Positions 1 through 10,143 are shown, counted from the stretch's first letter. The stretch: 64,000 nucleotides of DNA from CAWBRY01 sp963791295 (GCA_963791295.1 CAWBRY010000001.1:806001-870000), one strand, 5' to 3'. Program-made: numbers and translations. Notes: generated from the sequence alone by a model not told the origin.

Positions 1-2138
1 GGGCTTTCAGGTTTTAATAGGTATAACTTTCCCTGGTTATCTTCTGCAGTCAATATCATTCCCTGGCTTTCGATGCCTTTCATTTTCCGTGGGGCCAGGT
101 TCACTACCACCACTACCTGTTTGCCGACCATTTCGGAAGCTGAATAGTGTTCTGCTATGCCTGAGACGATCGTTCTCTTTTCTGTTCCCAGGTCCACTTC
201 CAATTTGAGCAGCTTGTCTGCTTTTTCAACCTTTTCGCAGGCAAGAACAGTTCCGGCTTTTAGATCCAGCTTTGCAAAATCATCGTATTGGATCGACAAT
301 TTCGCGACGACTTGTTTGTTCTCTTCCATGTTAACAGCTTGAGTGGGTTCATGATTGCTTTTTATCAATCCGCTTTTCAATTTCTCTATTTGTTGAGCTA
401 TTTCATCATCTTCAATTTTCCTGAATAACAATTGTGGTTCACGTAAACTATATCCCACACTGAGCAATTTCACCTTGCCTGCATTTTCCCACTCCAATAG
501 CCTGTCCACAACTTTCATCATGTGACAAAGTTTTTTGGAAGTATTGGGCAGGAAGGGATTCGCCAGAATGGCCAGGTTAGCGGTCAGTTGAAGACAAAGA
601 TGGATGCAGTTGTCAATACTCTTCTGAGCCTCCGGGTTTTGTTCCAATTCTTTCACCGTGATCCACGGCTGCTTCTTTTGCATGTATTGATTGCCCTTCC
701 TTGAAAGCGCCATTACCTCGAACAATGCATCCCGAAATCTAAATTCTTCGAGGGAAACTTGAATTTGAAAGGCTGACAGTTCAATAGATTCAATCAATGA
801 GCGGTCATCGCCATCCATAATGGATTCATGCAGCCTCGGCACTTTTCCGTCGCAGAGCTTGTGCATCAATACGAATGTCCTGTTCACAAAATTGCCAAAG
901 ACAGATACCAATTCATTGTTGACCGCATCCTGAAATCCTTTCCATGTAAATTCACTGTCTTTGGTTTCGGGAGCGATCTGAGTGAGATAGTACCGTAACA
1001 TGTCGACGCATTGTCCGCCGCCATTTCCCTTCTTCACAAAATCATTGATATAGTCTCTCATTTCTAAATTCCAGTTCCGGCTGGTGCTCATCTTGTCGCC
1101 TTCGAGGTTCAGAAATTCGTTAGCCGGGACATTGGCAGGTAAGATATTACCGTGCAATTTGAGCATGATGGGAAAAATGATGCAATGAAAGACTATGTTG
1201 TCCTTGCCGACAAAATGAACCAGTTTCGTCTCCGGATCATACCAATATGGTTTCCATCCGTCGATGCCTCCCGGAATAGTATTGCTGTTATCAATGGCCC
1301 ATTGCCGGGTTGCACTAATATATCCTATAGGTGCGTCAAACCAAACATACAAGACCTTGCCTTCTACGGATGGTTGTGATTCACTTGTATTCGACAGGTT
1401 TGGCACTTTTATCCCCCAGTCGAGGTCTCGGGTTACAGCTCTGGACTGTAGGCCTCCGTCGATCCAACTCTTACATTGACCAATGACCGTTGCCCTCCAA
1501 TCGTCTTTGTGTTGTTCCAGTATCCATTGTCTCAAAAAGCCTTCATATTTTCCTAAAGGAAGATACCAATGCGTAGTGGCTTTCTTAATAGGAGGCTTGC
1601 CGCTCAGGGTGGATACGGGATTGATCAATTCGTCGGGACTTAAGGTCGTTCCACAATTCTCGCACTGATCTCCAAAGGCCCGTTCATAGCCACAATTCGG
1701 ACAGGTACCTTTTATATATCGATCCGCTAAAAAGCTGTTGGCTTCTACATCAAAGAACTGCTCAGTTTCTTTCGTTTCCAACTCGCCTCTTTCATATAAG
1801 AAGGTAAAAAATTCCTGAGCCGTTTCATGATGAATAGGTTCACTTGTTCTATGATAGATATCAAAAGAAATATCCAGGTTTTCAAAGTCTTGCTTCATGG
1901 CAAGGTGATACTTATCAATGATTTCCCGTGGAGTAGTATTTTCTTTCCTTGCCTGGATGGGAATGGCGGTACCATGTTCGTCGCTGCCGCATACAAAAAC
2001 GACATCTCTTTTTTGAGCCCTTAAGTAACGGACATATATATCCGCGGGTATATAGGCGCCTGCCAGATGACCGACGTGCTTCAACCCATTGGCATAGGGC
2101 AGGGCAGAAGTGACCAGGTATCGTTTGGGTTGATCCAT
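1..2138 (-). CDS. metG: Methionyl-tRNA synthetase (3' end cut by window edge)
   Basis: Charges tRNA-Met with methionine in the cytoplasm. The frame starts at ATG 2138 and stays open to base 1, giving 712 complete codons; only a few C-terminal residues should lie outside. Class I signatures are visible: an N-terminal HVGH version of the HIGH motif, a Cys4 zinc knuckle (CPNCGYE then CENCG), and KMSTS as the KMSKS loop. The last roughly 110 residues form an EMAP/Trbp111-like tRNA-binding domain, recognised from DLKAGTVL, the VVVVNLAPRKMKG stretch and the SQGMILTA motif. The C-terminal domain fused to the synthetase is the arrangement usual in Bacteroidota. The gene is monocistronic as far as can be seen; 165 bases without features separate it from the GH3 gene upstream. 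Confidence 0.96.
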   Translation of the reverse strand, partial: MDQPKRYLVTSALPYANGLKHVGHLAGAYIPADIYVRYLRAQKRDVVFVCGSDEHGTAIPIQARKENTTPREIIDKYHLAMKQDFENLDISFDIYHRTSEPIHHETAQEFFTFLYERGELETKETEQFFDVEANSFLADRYIKGTCPNCGYERAFGDQCENCGTTLSPDELINPVSTLSGKPPIKKATTHWYLPLGKYEGFLRQWILEQHKDDWRATVIGQCKSWIDGGLQSRAVTRDLDWGIKVPNLSNTSESQPSVEGKVLYVWFDAPIGYISATRQWAIDNSNTIPGGIDGWKPYWYDPETKLVHFVGKDNIVFHCIIFPIMLKLHGNILPANVPANEFLNLEGDKMSTSRNWNLEMRDYINDFVKKGNGGGQCVDMLRYYLTQIAPETKDSEFTWKGFQDAVNNELVSVFGNFVNRTFVLMHKLCDGKVPRLHESIMDGDDRSLIESIELSAFQIQVSLEEFRFRDALFEVMALSRKGNQYMQKKQPWITVKELEQNPEAQKSIDNCIHLCLQLTANLAILANPFLPNTSKKLCHMMKVVDRLLEWENAGKVKLLSVGYSLREPQLLFRKIEDDEIAQQIEKLKSGLIKSNHEPTQAVNMEENKQVVAKLSIQYDDFAKLDLKAGTVLACEKVEKADKLLKLEVDLGTEKRTIVSGIAEHYSASEMVGKQVVVVVNLAPRKMKGIESQGMILTAEDNQGKLYLLKPES

Positions 2139-2303
2139 TGTAAATTTTAACCGCAGACGCATGGGGCATAGAGTGTATGTAATCAGCTCATTGCCTTTGT
2201 GTTTCTGCGGTTGGCCATGCAAAAATACCGGAATAAGCGCCATCGCCCAAACTGCGCGGGGTGGCGCTTTAAAAGGTCACCTAACTCGTGGGGAAGGAAT
2301 GGA

Positions 2304-4631
2304 TCATTTCCTCATATACTTTTCTGTTCTCGCGTCTTTGATAGGACCTTTCCAATTAAGTCCAAAACCAAAATCGTATGTATGACCTTCAGAGTCCTTG
2401 TAGCATTTTAAATCGTGTGGCACATCCTCAAATTGTTGTTCCACCGTATGCATATCGGCAGGCATCTGCAATGGCAGCAGGCCACTGGGTTCGGCATTAC
2501 CAACCAGGATGTCCAAAACAGCCTGGTCCTGCACGCTGAAATTGATCACCATGGCATTTGCAGCTTTTTCAAATTCTGAAAATACCATCGGGTTACTCAT
2601 ATCCACGGATACGATAACTGGCTTTCCTTTCATTTTTTCCCTGGTGTCCAGCACCATGCCGAGGTCGGTCTTATTTATCGCCGATATGGTCTTTCCTTTA
2701 TAAGTGCGATTAGTGAACGATTCAAATTTATCACCTCCTGCTATACTCGGGTCCCTTGCGTCATTAGCAGTATACTCTCCATACTGCAAGCTGATGGGAA
2801 CATAGCCTGTCCCACCTTTCTTCACATCATCCGTCTCATATCCATTGCCGCTGTTCGGGCTCTTGATAAAAACGAGGGCATAATCGGCTTCATCCGGATT
2901 GTCAGTCACGCGAAAATATTTTTTTACTATTTCCATATTCACCGGATAGTCGAATTTTTCGGGCGTTTCCATTCCGAGAAAATTCCTACCTGCGGGAGTG
3001 AATTTTTTCGGTACGTAAACGGTTTTGTTTTTCGCCAATGGTAGTGCATGATCTTTGTTTTTCAACATCACGATGGACTTAAGTTGGGCTTCATAACCAG
3101 CCTGCATAAACTCCGCCTTTCCCACCGTGTTGCTAGATGACTCCGGATCGAGGAAAGGATTTTCAAATAGGCCGGTACGAAAAATATTTTTCAATAACCG
3201 CACGGCTGATTCTTCAAACCTAGCACGCATAAATTTCTCACCATGTTCTTTATTCCCCATTTGATAAGCTTCCATCACCGGCGCAGCATCATTATTGCCG
3301 CCAAACTGATCTACACCCGCCATCAAGATCTTATAGTGCCTCTGAGCTATAGAAAGGCTATCCACTCCCCATGGTTTACCGGTAATAAAGATATTGACGG
3401 CCGTTTCATCTCCCGTTACCAGCCAGTCGGTACAAACAACGCCGTCGTATTTATATTTTTTTCTAAGCAAATCAGTAATGATATATGAGTTGTAGTTATT
3501 AGCTACGTTTTCGTGATTTTTTTTATCCTGGTTGTAAGAAATCGTATAGTAGGGCATTACTGCTGAAGCCATGCCGGTCTTTCCATTCAGTTTAAAGGCG
3601 CCTTCCGTAAAAGGAGTCAAATGCTCGTCAAAATTATTTCCAGGATACACGGCATATTTTCCAAAACCATAGTGTGCGTCTCTTCCGGCTTCTCCCGATC
3701 CGCCTCCGGGCCAATGCTTGACCATTGCATTCACACTATTATAGCCCCAGCCATTTGCAATCTCTTTATCTCCCTCAGAGGTTTGAAATCCGTCAATATA
3801 GGCGCGCGCCATATCGGCCGCCAAGCGCGGATTCTCTCCAAATGTTCCACTCGTGCGATTCCATCTTGGATCAGTTGAAATATCGATCTGTGGGGACAAC
3901 GCAGTAGCTATACCCAACGCACGGTATTCTGTAGCCGCAATTTGCCCGAATTTTTTTGTTACCATCGGATCGAATGTTGAAGCCAATCCGAGTGAACCGG
4001 GCCACATAGAAATTGATCCGCCGGCACCTGCATTGAACTCTGCATTGGCATTGGTGCCATGCCTGGGATCAGAGCTATTGTTGGCCGGTATCCCAAGCCC
4101 AATGCCTTCCACCAGGGCCTGCACATTATTGTTCCATTCAGCAGCTATTTTCGCACTCTTGACGGAAGTTACGAGCACGTGTCTCAGGTTATCCTTCGTT
4201 AAAAAAACCTTTTGTTGATCCGAGAGGTCGGAAGCTTTGGCTCCGCTTTCTGAAAACACTTTTCCATTATAGGTCCCGGCGAACGGACCACGCTCACCAG
4301 TAGGTATAGGTTGGTGTCGACTATAAAGCATCAGTCCGGCGATCTGGTCCACCGACATTTTTGAAGCGAGATCCTTAGCCCGGACATCCGCCGACAGGCG
4401 CCAATCTTCATATGGATCGAGCTTACCATTTTTATTAAGGTCCTTGAAAGCAAAACCATCATCTTCAATCATCTTAATACCCGAAGAGCCTGAATATCCC
4501 AGGGTCTGGCCTCCCTTATTTGTAACAATCGAAAAAATTTCCCCTTTTTTCTCACTCCACTTCTGTGCATGGAGAGCTACTGACGAGATGCTTATAGAGA
4601 AAAATGAAAAGACAAGGTATTTTTTCATCAC
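2304..4631 (-). CDS. Secreted glycoside hydrolase family 3 (beta-glucosidase-like)
   Basis: Probably releases sugars from the non-reducing end of beta-linked glucans or oligosaccharides outside the cytoplasm. A signal peptide covers residues 1-22 with cleavage before Gln23. The GH3 (beta/alpha)8 domain follows, with the substrate-binding KHWPGG motif at 305-310 and the nucleophile Asp402 in CTDW (SDW in most relatives). The C-terminal part resembles the GH3 alpha/beta sandwich. A DLNKNGKLDPYED loop at 64-76 looks like an EF-hand or dockerin-type calcium site, seen in this Bacteroidota subgroup. Its start lies 47 bases after the stop of the TonB-dependent receptor gene on the same strand, so the two are probably cotranscribed. 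The exact substrate cannot be read from sequence; family assignment is secure. Confidence 0.9.
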   Translation of the reverse strand: MMKKYLVFSFFSISISSVALHAQKWSEKKGEIFSIVTNKGGQTLGYSGSSGIKMIEDDGFAFKDLNKNGKLDPYEDWRLSADVRAKDLASKMSVDQIAGLMLYSRHQPIPTGERGPFAGTYNGKVFSESGAKASDLSDQQKVFLTKDNLRHVLVTSVKSAKIAAEWNNNVQALVEGIGLGIPANNSSDPRHGTNANAEFNAGAGGSISMWPGSLGLASTFDPMVTKKFGQIAATEYRALGIATALSPQIDISTDPRWNRTSGTFGENPRLAADMARAYIDGFQTSEGDKEIANGWGYNSVNAMVKHWPGGGSGEAGRDAHYGFGKYAVYPGNNFDEHLTPFTEGAFKLNGKTGMASAVMPYYTISYNQDKKNHENVANNYNSYIITDLLRKKYKYDGVVCTDWLVTGDETAVNIFITGKPWGVDSLSIAQRHYKILMAGVDQFGGNNDAAPVMEAYQMGNKEHGEKFMRARFEESAVRLLKNIFRTGLFENPFLDPESSSNTVGKAEFMQAGYEAQLKSIVMLKNKDHALPLAKNKTVYVPKKFTPAGRNFLGMETPEKFDYPVNMEIVKKYFRVTDNPDEADYALVFIKSPNSGNGYETDDVKKGGTGYVPISLQYGEYTANDARDPSIAGGDKFESFTNRTYKGKTISAINKTDLGMVLDTREKMKGKPVIVSVDMSNPMVFSEFEKAANAMVINFSVQDQAVLDILVGNAEPSGLLPLQMPADMHTVEQQFEDVPHDLKCYKDSEGHTYDFGFGLNWKGPIKDARTEKYMRK

Positions 4632-4678
4632 AATCGTTTTGAAGTAATCAATTTAGTTTTTACTGTAAGTTAGGCATC

Positions 4679-7318
4679 TTACTGCTGCATTCCTTCAGTT
4701 GCTCCCTGGGAATCCTGGCGCGTATTCTTTCTTTTGAACAAAGACATATCGATCTTGCCAAATCGATAAGCGAAATTGAGGCGGAACATTTGTGGGTCAC
4801 GGAGGCGAACGTAAGTCTGGGTGAAATATTCACTAAAGGAATATTGTTCGGATTTTCTTGTTCTGAATATATCATTCACGCTTAGTGAGATCGATGCAGC
4901 ATCATTTTTCAGGAAGCTTTTCTTGACGGCCAGGTCAAATCCATAAGTGGAACGGATATAACCTTGCGAAGAGCTTTGCGCCTGCATAGGGCCGCCAGGG
5001 CCAAAGCCACCGCCGGTGTTGATTGGTAAATTGGTTTTAGACTGGTAGGTAGCTGAAACCTGCACAGAGAATTTCGCCGGCAGTTTGAAATTGCTGTTGA
5101 ATTTTCCAAACCAGCTCCATATCGGATCGGGAGAGTCGTTCGAAACGTTTTTTGTATTGATCCTGGAATTATAAAGATTCAGGTTAGTACTGATATCCCA
5201 CCATTTAGTAAGATAGTTGATGGACGTTAATTCAGTACCATATGCCTGGCTGTAGTTTGCATTGATAAAGGTATTGAACAGGATCTCAGCACCGGTAATA
5301 GGATGAGTGCCGGTTTGCTGATAACGGGTGATCAGGTCTGTGGTTTTCTTATAATATATTGATGCCAGGAAACTGTTATTCTTCTTAAATGTTTTTGCAT
5401 AGGACATTTCAAATGATTGCGTGAACTCCGGCTTTAGATCAGGGTTGCCCTTAGTAATGTTGAGATTGTCTGTATAATCAACAAAAGGAATCAATTGGAA
5501 AAAGTTGGGGCGATTGATCCGGCGGGTAACACTCAATTGAAGCTCTTGCTTGTTCTTCAGCTTCTGGCTGAAAAAGATAGAAGGAAAGAGGCTGACAGGA
5601 TAACTATTTTCAAATTTATCGTTACTGCCAAACAACACTCCGCTATAATCTGAGCGTTCTGCCCTTAGGCCCAATTTATATCCAAAATCTTTTATCGAAC
5701 TGCTCACTGAGACATAAGCAGCATATACATTGTCGTTGTTCTTATAATTGCTCGTCGCTGAAGGAATCAATTCAAATTGATCAGTGGCGGTGTTTAGAAC
5801 ATAGTTATCGTTTATGTTCGACAGCTTCCTTAGCTGTGCACGCAAACCGGTTTCGAGTTTTAGGTTTTTAAATGGTTTGACATAGTCGGTCTGGATGGTT
5901 AAGAAACGGTTGGTGCCGCTGCTGATCAGTTGTTGCTGGTATTCTCCTGTCTGGCTGCCACCAGCTTGCGTATAGAAATTAGTGACGTAGAGATTATCAC
6001 CGCCATTTTTTCCTGAAAAATAATTCAGGTCAGCAGTCAGTTCGTGTCCTGCCTGCGGAAATAAATGTTTCATTCCGAGCTGTAGACCGTTCGCATTAAA
6101 TTCCCGCCGACCACGTGAAACTCTTTCGCTGTATTCGCTCACCTTACCTCCGCTAAACAAACTATCGGTATTGATTTGAATGGTCTCGTAAGGTTTGAAT
6201 TCTCCATGAACCTTGATCGCGCCAAGGGAAAAACTGGTGTGATTGGTCATAAAATAATCCATTCCCACGCGCCCAAAAATGAATTGACCGGAGTTCCTGT
6301 TGTTATTTGCCTGGTAAACAGAAGTAAGGGGCGAGTCAAACAGGTTTAGCCTATCGGTGGTGCCGGTGGTCCTGGATTTATTTTGATTGATCATGCCGCT
6401 GGCAGTAAAGTTGAATTTGCCCTGGCGGATGTTGAAATCGCCTCCACCGTTCATGGCTCCTCTTTTATCGATGCCTGCGCGGAGATTTCCATTGTAGCCG
6501 CTTTTCTTATTTTTCTTAAGAATAATATTCAGTATGCCGGCACCGCCTCCCGAAGCATCGTATTTGGCAGAGGGATTCGTAATCACTTCCACGCTTTCAA
6601 TCGCATCGGCAGGAATTTGATCCAGTGACAAAGTAGTGGGACGACCTTCAATATAAATTTGCGGAGCGGCATTTCTTAAAGTAACGTTTCCATCAATATC
6701 AACCTGTACAGAGGGAACATTTCTCATCACATCAACAGCTGTCCCGCCGGCGCTCACCAAATTCTTCTCTACATTGAAAACTTTTTTATCTATGTCCAAC
6801 TTCATAAACGGTTTGGTGGCGGTTACAGTAACGCTCACCAACTGTTTGACATCTGAAGTCAATTTGATATTGCCCAGGTCCTTATCGAAGGCGTTCATCA
6901 TATTCGCCATTGCAGCCATCGCTTGTGAAGGATCATTACCCGATGGTTTAGGGGCGTTTCCATCCATTTTCATTTGAAAAGAAACGGTTTGTTCGTGCGG
7001 CTGATAACCTGTTGCCGAGATCTTCAATTTCAACTGACCAAAAATGGGCAGGTCGGCAAAGCTGAATTCACCATTGCTCTTGGTGACCATTCCTTTCAAC
7101 AAGACTTCCTTCCTCTTCTTTGTTACTGTATCCATTTTGCTCTCCAGTAATAATATGGAGGCTCCATTGATGGAGGCGCCTGTGCTATCCGTTGCCTTTC
7201 CATATACATGTCCCATGGCCGGTGGTGTTTGGCCAGGTTTTCCACCCATGGGCAACTGAGCTGCCAGAGAAAAGCTGATCATCATTCCTATCCAGGTTAT
7301 CAGGGCAATTTTTTTCAT
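4679..7318 (-). CDS. TonB-dependent receptor, outer-membrane beta-barrel family
   Basis: Outer-membrane transporter, 879 residues. A signal peptide (about 1-20) is followed by a carboxypeptidase-regulatory-like domain (about 35-115), a plug domain (about 165-270, with the IYIEGRP and ESVEVITNPSAKYDASGGGAGI signatures split around residues 215-265) and a C-terminal beta-barrel of the OMP_b-brl_3 type rich in aromatic and Asn-rich strands. There is no SusD partner next to it, so it is not a classical SusC. The downstream GH3 gene is close enough for one transcript, which hints at import of the glycosidase products, but this is inference. A good Bacteroidota promoter lies 26-56 bases upstream of the start. 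Confidence 0.9.
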   Translation of the reverse strand: MKKIALITWIGMMISFSLAAQLPMGGKPGQTPPAMGHVYGKATDSTGASINGASILLLESKMDTVTKKRKEVLLKGMVTKSNGEFSFADLPIFGQLKLKISATGYQPHEQTVSFQMKMDGNAPKPSGNDPSQAMAAMANMMNAFDKDLGNIKLTSDVKQLVSVTVTATKPFMKLDIDKKVFNVEKNLVSAGGTAVDVMRNVPSVQVDIDGNVTLRNAAPQIYIEGRPTTLSLDQIPADAIESVEVITNPSAKYDASGGGAGILNIILKKNKKSGYNGNLRAGIDKRGAMNGGGDFNIRQGKFNFTASGMINQNKSRTTGTTDRLNLFDSPLTSVYQANNNRNSGQFIFGRVGMDYFMTNHTSFSLGAIKVHGEFKPYETIQINTDSLFSGGKVSEYSERVSRGRREFNANGLQLGMKHLFPQAGHELTADLNYFSGKNGGDNLYVTNFYTQAGGSQTGEYQQQLISSGTNRFLTIQTDYVKPFKNLKLETGLRAQLRKLSNINDNYVLNTATDQFELIPSATSNYKNNDNVYAAYVSVSSSIKDFGYKLGLRAERSDYSGVLFGSNDKFENSYPVSLFPSIFFSQKLKNKQELQLSVTRRINRPNFFQLIPFVDYTDNLNITKGNPDLKPEFTQSFEMSYAKTFKKNNSFLASIYYKKTTDLITRYQQTGTHPITGAEILFNTFINANYSQAYGTELTSINYLTKWWDISTNLNLYNSRINTKNVSNDSPDPIWSWFGKFNSNFKLPAKFSVQVSATYQSKTNLPINTGGGFGPGGPMQAQSSSQGYIRSTYGFDLAVKKSFLKNDAASISLSVNDIFRTRKSEQYSFSEYFTQTYVRLRDPQMFRLNFAYRFGKIDMSLFKRKNTRQDSQGATEGMQQ

Positions 7319-7343
7319 AATAAGTGCTTTTTTAAATCGGAGG

Positions 7344-7374
7344 CAAATCTATCCTGCTGAGCGGTTGATTCAGA
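7344..7374 (-). promoter_or_regulatory. Promoter of TonB receptor-GH3 operon
   Basis: On the minus strand TCTG (7371-7374), a 19-base spacer and TAGATTTG (7344-7351) fit the Bacteroidota TTTG-N19-TANNTTTG consensus with one mismatch. The receptor start codon at 7318 lies 25 bases downstream of the -7 box. Confidence 0.5.
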
Positions 7375-7426
7375 GGCAAATGCGATGATCCCGGGAAATG
7401 ATGCGACGAACAGGGGGCAAAACAAA

Positions 7427-7449
7427 ACGGATGCCTTAGGGGCATCCGT
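7427..7449 (-). terminator. Rho-independent terminator after the LolA-like gene
   Basis: Nine-base-pair stem ACGGATGCC/GGCATCCGT with a 5-base loop, followed on the minus strand by a T-rich tract. It lies 24 bases after the stop of the 7473-8180 gene and separates it from the receptor operon. Confidence 0.8.
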
Positions 7450-7472
7450 TTATAGTTGGAGAGTGAGCCTGA

Positions 7473-8180
7473 TTATTTGGGCATTTCGAAGATCTTAGGG
7501 TCAATTTCCTTATTCACTTCCACTTTGTTCAGTTTGGAAGTCAATACAAAACCACCCAGATCTATTTCTTTGGAGAAGGGCACGACAATACCAAAATCGG
7601 TTTTCTTAAAATCAGAGTAGGTAGATGTTATATCAACAGGTTGTCCCATCATATCACCTTTTACAATGGTCTTTGTAAGGTAATAAGTGGCAGTATCCAC
7701 AAAATATATGAATTCGTCGGATCCTTTAGTGAGCTTAATCTTGTAAGCTCCGTTTTCTTGCCCGACTAATTCTGCTTTGTAGCCTTTTGCGGCATAGTCC
7801 ACCAATCCACCACCAATATATATACGATCCCGACCACTTTTGTACATGGTCTCGGGCATGGCTTCAGCGCCAGCTACTCCTGCCATTGGATTGACCTGCC
7901 AACCGCTTTGGTCCGTGTAGACCTGGATTATTTTGGCTCCCTGAAAATCCGTTTCGCTCTTGAATGCTTTTCCTTCCACAAGGTTCTCAACAGTGGGGGA
8001 CTGGTTGCCCATGGCTTCCATCGTACTTTCAAAATAAGCGGATTTTACCTGGTTGAGCTTTTCCTTCCCGCCAACGGCTTCGACGTGTTTATTGATCACT
8101 TCATCAACGGTCTGTGCCTGAAGAATAGACAAGCTGGAGATCGAAACCAACAGCCCTAGTGCATAATGTTTCATTTTCAT
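7473..8180 (-). CDS. Secreted LolA-like / outer membrane lipoprotein-sorting-type protein
   Basis: A 235-residue exported protein with a signal peptide (about 1-22, ending LQAQ). The remainder opens with DEVINKHVEAVGGKEKLNQV, the helix that begins many Bacteroidota proteins of the LolA/LolB-like half-barrel type, followed by repeated amphipathic beta strands (for example GGFVLTSKLNKVEVN near the end). Proteins of this type bind lipids or lipoproteins in the periplasm, but no specific function can be assigned. It sits between a two-component system and the receptor operon, and has its own terminator, so it is likely expressed alone. Confidence 0.75.
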   Translation of the reverse strand: MKMKHYALGLLVSISSLSILQAQTVDEVINKHVEAVGGKEKLNQVKSAYFESTMEAMGNQSPTVENLVEGKAFKSETDFQGAKIIQVYTDQSGWQVNPMAGVAGAEAMPETMYKSGRDRIYIGGGLVDYAAKGYKAELVGQENGAYKIKLTKGSDEFIYFVDTATYYLTKTIVKGDMMGQPVDITSTYSDFKKTDFGIVVPFSKEIDLGGFVLTSKLNKVEVNKEIDPKIFEMPK

Positions 8181-8293
8181 TTTATCGATTTTATTTTATA
8201 AATGTTTGAGATCATTTCCTTAACCAAAACCATTCCATTGTGGACGAAAAGCTTACGGAATCCAAAAAAAACAACTATTTGTTGACATCTCCT

Positions 8294-9019
8294 TCAAGTT
8301 TGCTTGCCGGTGAGCCTTACCAATGCTTCCTGGTAGGTAGGACTCACGGGCAGTTCTTCCGCCCCCACAAAAACAGAGGTTTTTCTGACCGATGTAATAT
8401 GTGAGACTGCGACAATATATGATTTATGTATACGGATGAAGCGCTCTCCGGGCAGGAGGTCTTCGATCAACTTCATCGTCATCCTTGTAATCACGGGCCT
8501 GGAGCTGCTCTTCAGGAATATCTTAATGTAATCTTTCAATCCTTCAATCCACATAATATCGTCCAGGACGACCTTCAGCAAACTATAATCTACATTGACG
8601 AAAATATAATCGGCGGTCTTGCCTGCCTGAGCCGGTTCCTTCGATTTTGTTCTCAGCTGATTCAGATCCTGTGCCTTATTGCAAGCCTTGACAAATCGTT
8701 CAAATGAAACAGGCTTAACCAAATAGTCCACCACGTCGAGGTTGAAACCTTCGAGGGCAAATTTTTCATAGGCGGTGATCAGGATGATCATGGGACGTTC
8801 GCTGAGGCTTTGAATAAACTGTAAGCCCGTCAGACCTGGCATTTGTATATCCAGGAAAATGAGATCCACGGTTTGCTCCTGCAACAATTTCATTGCTTCC
8901 ATCGGGTTGCTGCATTTATCCACCAATTGCAGGTAAGGCACTTTACTAATGTTATCTTCTAACAGTTCCAGTGCCAGCGGCTCATCGTCAATTGCGAGAC
9001 ATCGAAGCATTGAATTCAA
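8294..9019 (-). CDS. LytTR-family response regulator
   Basis: Cytoplasmic DNA-binding response regulator of the LytR/AlgR type, 241 residues. The receiver domain (about 4-120) has the acidic pair in AIDDEP, phosphoacceptor Asp57 in FLDIQMPG, and a conserved Lys in LVKPVSF. The LytTR DNA-binding domain (about 135-238) shows the MWIEGLKDYIKI and FIRIHKSYIV motifs. Its ATG at 9019 overlaps the stop of the upstream sensor kinase gene by four bases, the usual translational coupling for LytS/LytTR pairs. Targets are unknown; the nearby LolA-like gene is one candidate. Confidence 0.93.
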   Translation of the reverse strand: MNSMLRCLAIDDEPLALELLEDNISKVPYLQLVDKCSNPMEAMKLLQEQTVDLIFLDIQMPGLTGLQFIQSLSERPMIILITAYEKFALEGFNLDVVDYLVKPVSFERFVKACNKAQDLNQLRTKSKEPAQAGKTADYIFVNVDYSLLKVVLDDIMWIEGLKDYIKIFLKSSSRPVITRMTMKLIEDLLPGERFIRIHKSYIVAVSHITSVRKTSVFVGAEELPVSPTYQEALVRLTGKQT

Positions 9020-10053
9020 TTTAGCTGAAGAAAGACCGAGAACCAGTTGTCTTTCTGGCTCACTGCCAGCCTATGTTTGCGGCCGTATAGTAAATTTAGT
9101 CTTCTTCTTACGTTCGCGAGTCCAATGCCGGAGGTCTTGTCCTTGATCTCCATAGATGAAGGATTGAATTTATTTTCGACAGTGAATTCCAGTTTGTTTT
9201 TCAAAACGCTGAGTTGCACTCGTATGATAGCATCATCGATCAATCCTGTTCCATGCTTAAAGGCATTTTCCACAAAAGGAATGAGCAGCATAGGTTCAAT
9301 CTCATAGTGATCCGTTGGCTTTTGAAGGTCAACGATCACCTGCACATTTTTTCCAAATCGCTGTTGTTGTAGGTCGATATAACTCTGTAAGTATTCGATC
9401 TCTTTTTCCAGCGACACTTTTTCTTCGTCAGCATCATATAGCATGTAACGCATGAGCGATGAAAATTTCAGCAGCGACGGTTCCAGGAGGTCTGATTTCT
9501 TGCGGGCGAGCGCTACCATATTATTCAGCACATTGAACATGAAGTGAGGGCTGGCCTGGGAACGGAGCAGGGACAATTCTGTCTTGAGTGTTTCATTTTC
9601 TCTTTCGCGGGCCATGCGATCGGCGCGGGTTCTGTCCCGGATCATACGATAGGCGGTACTTGCTGCCAGCATGAAAAGAAAGAAAAATAAATTGAAAAGA
9701 ATATGTCCGGAGAGAGTAAATCCACTCTGGTTGAAAAGATAGAAATATACCAACCAGGCAAGGAATAAAACAACAATGAATGTTGCGATGATGATGAGTG
9801 TAAAGGACCTGTATTTTCTCTTATAAATAAAACGGGGAAGGAGCCATTCTGCATTTAGATAAAAAAAACTGATATAAATGAGATTGTTCAGCACATAACG
9901 GATGTGCATCCACGAAGAGCCAGAATCGTTCCTGGGTGCCCTTCCGCTGTTAAGAGAAGGACGTAATAGATACGGAAGTGAAAACAGGAGTATCCAGGCG
10001 GCGCAATGCAGAAGTATAGTCACCCATCTTTTTGAATACCACTTAGAACTCAT
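9016..10053 (-). CDS. LytS-type sensor histidine kinase
   Basis: Membrane sensor kinase, 345 residues, cognate to the LytTR regulator just downstream (four-base overlap). Four hydrophobic segments (about 10-30, 52-72, 83-107, 115-135) form the membrane part with little periplasmic sequence. A short coiled linker leads to the His_kinase domain: phosphoacceptor His170 in SPHFMFN, an N box around LIPFVENAFKHG and a G box at GIGLANVRRR. There is no recognisable ligand-binding domain, so the stimulus is probably sensed in or at the membrane. Confidence 0.92.
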   Translation of the reverse strand: MSSKWYSKRWVTILLHCAAWILLFSLPYLLRPSLNSGRAPRNDSGSSWMHIRYVLNNLIYISFFYLNAEWLLPRFIYKRKYRSFTLIIIATFIVVLFLAWLVYFYLFNQSGFTLSGHILFNLFFFLFMLAASTAYRMIRDRTRADRMARERENETLKTELSLLRSQASPHFMFNVLNNMVALARKKSDLLEPSLLKFSSLMRYMLYDADEEKVSLEKEIEYLQSYIDLQQQRFGKNVQVIVDLQKPTDHYEIEPMLLIPFVENAFKHGTGLIDDAIIRVQLSVLKNKLEFTVENKFNPSSMEIKDKTSGIGLANVRRRLNLLYGRKHRLAVSQKDNWFSVFLQLN

Positions 10054-10124
10054 GCCGGCAAGTTAATGACTAATGCAATCGGAAAACATTTAGCGTGCAA
10101 ATGTTGCGACCAAGGCACGATATT

Positions 10125-10143
10125 TAGAGACGAGTATCTAGCA
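10125..10143. repeat. TATCTAG-type intergenic repeat, left copy
   Basis: Short sequence containing GAGTATCTAGCATC directly after the stop of the S66 peptidase gene. It resembles the longer run at 11094-11126 on the other side of that gene. See the findings. Confidence 0.35.
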
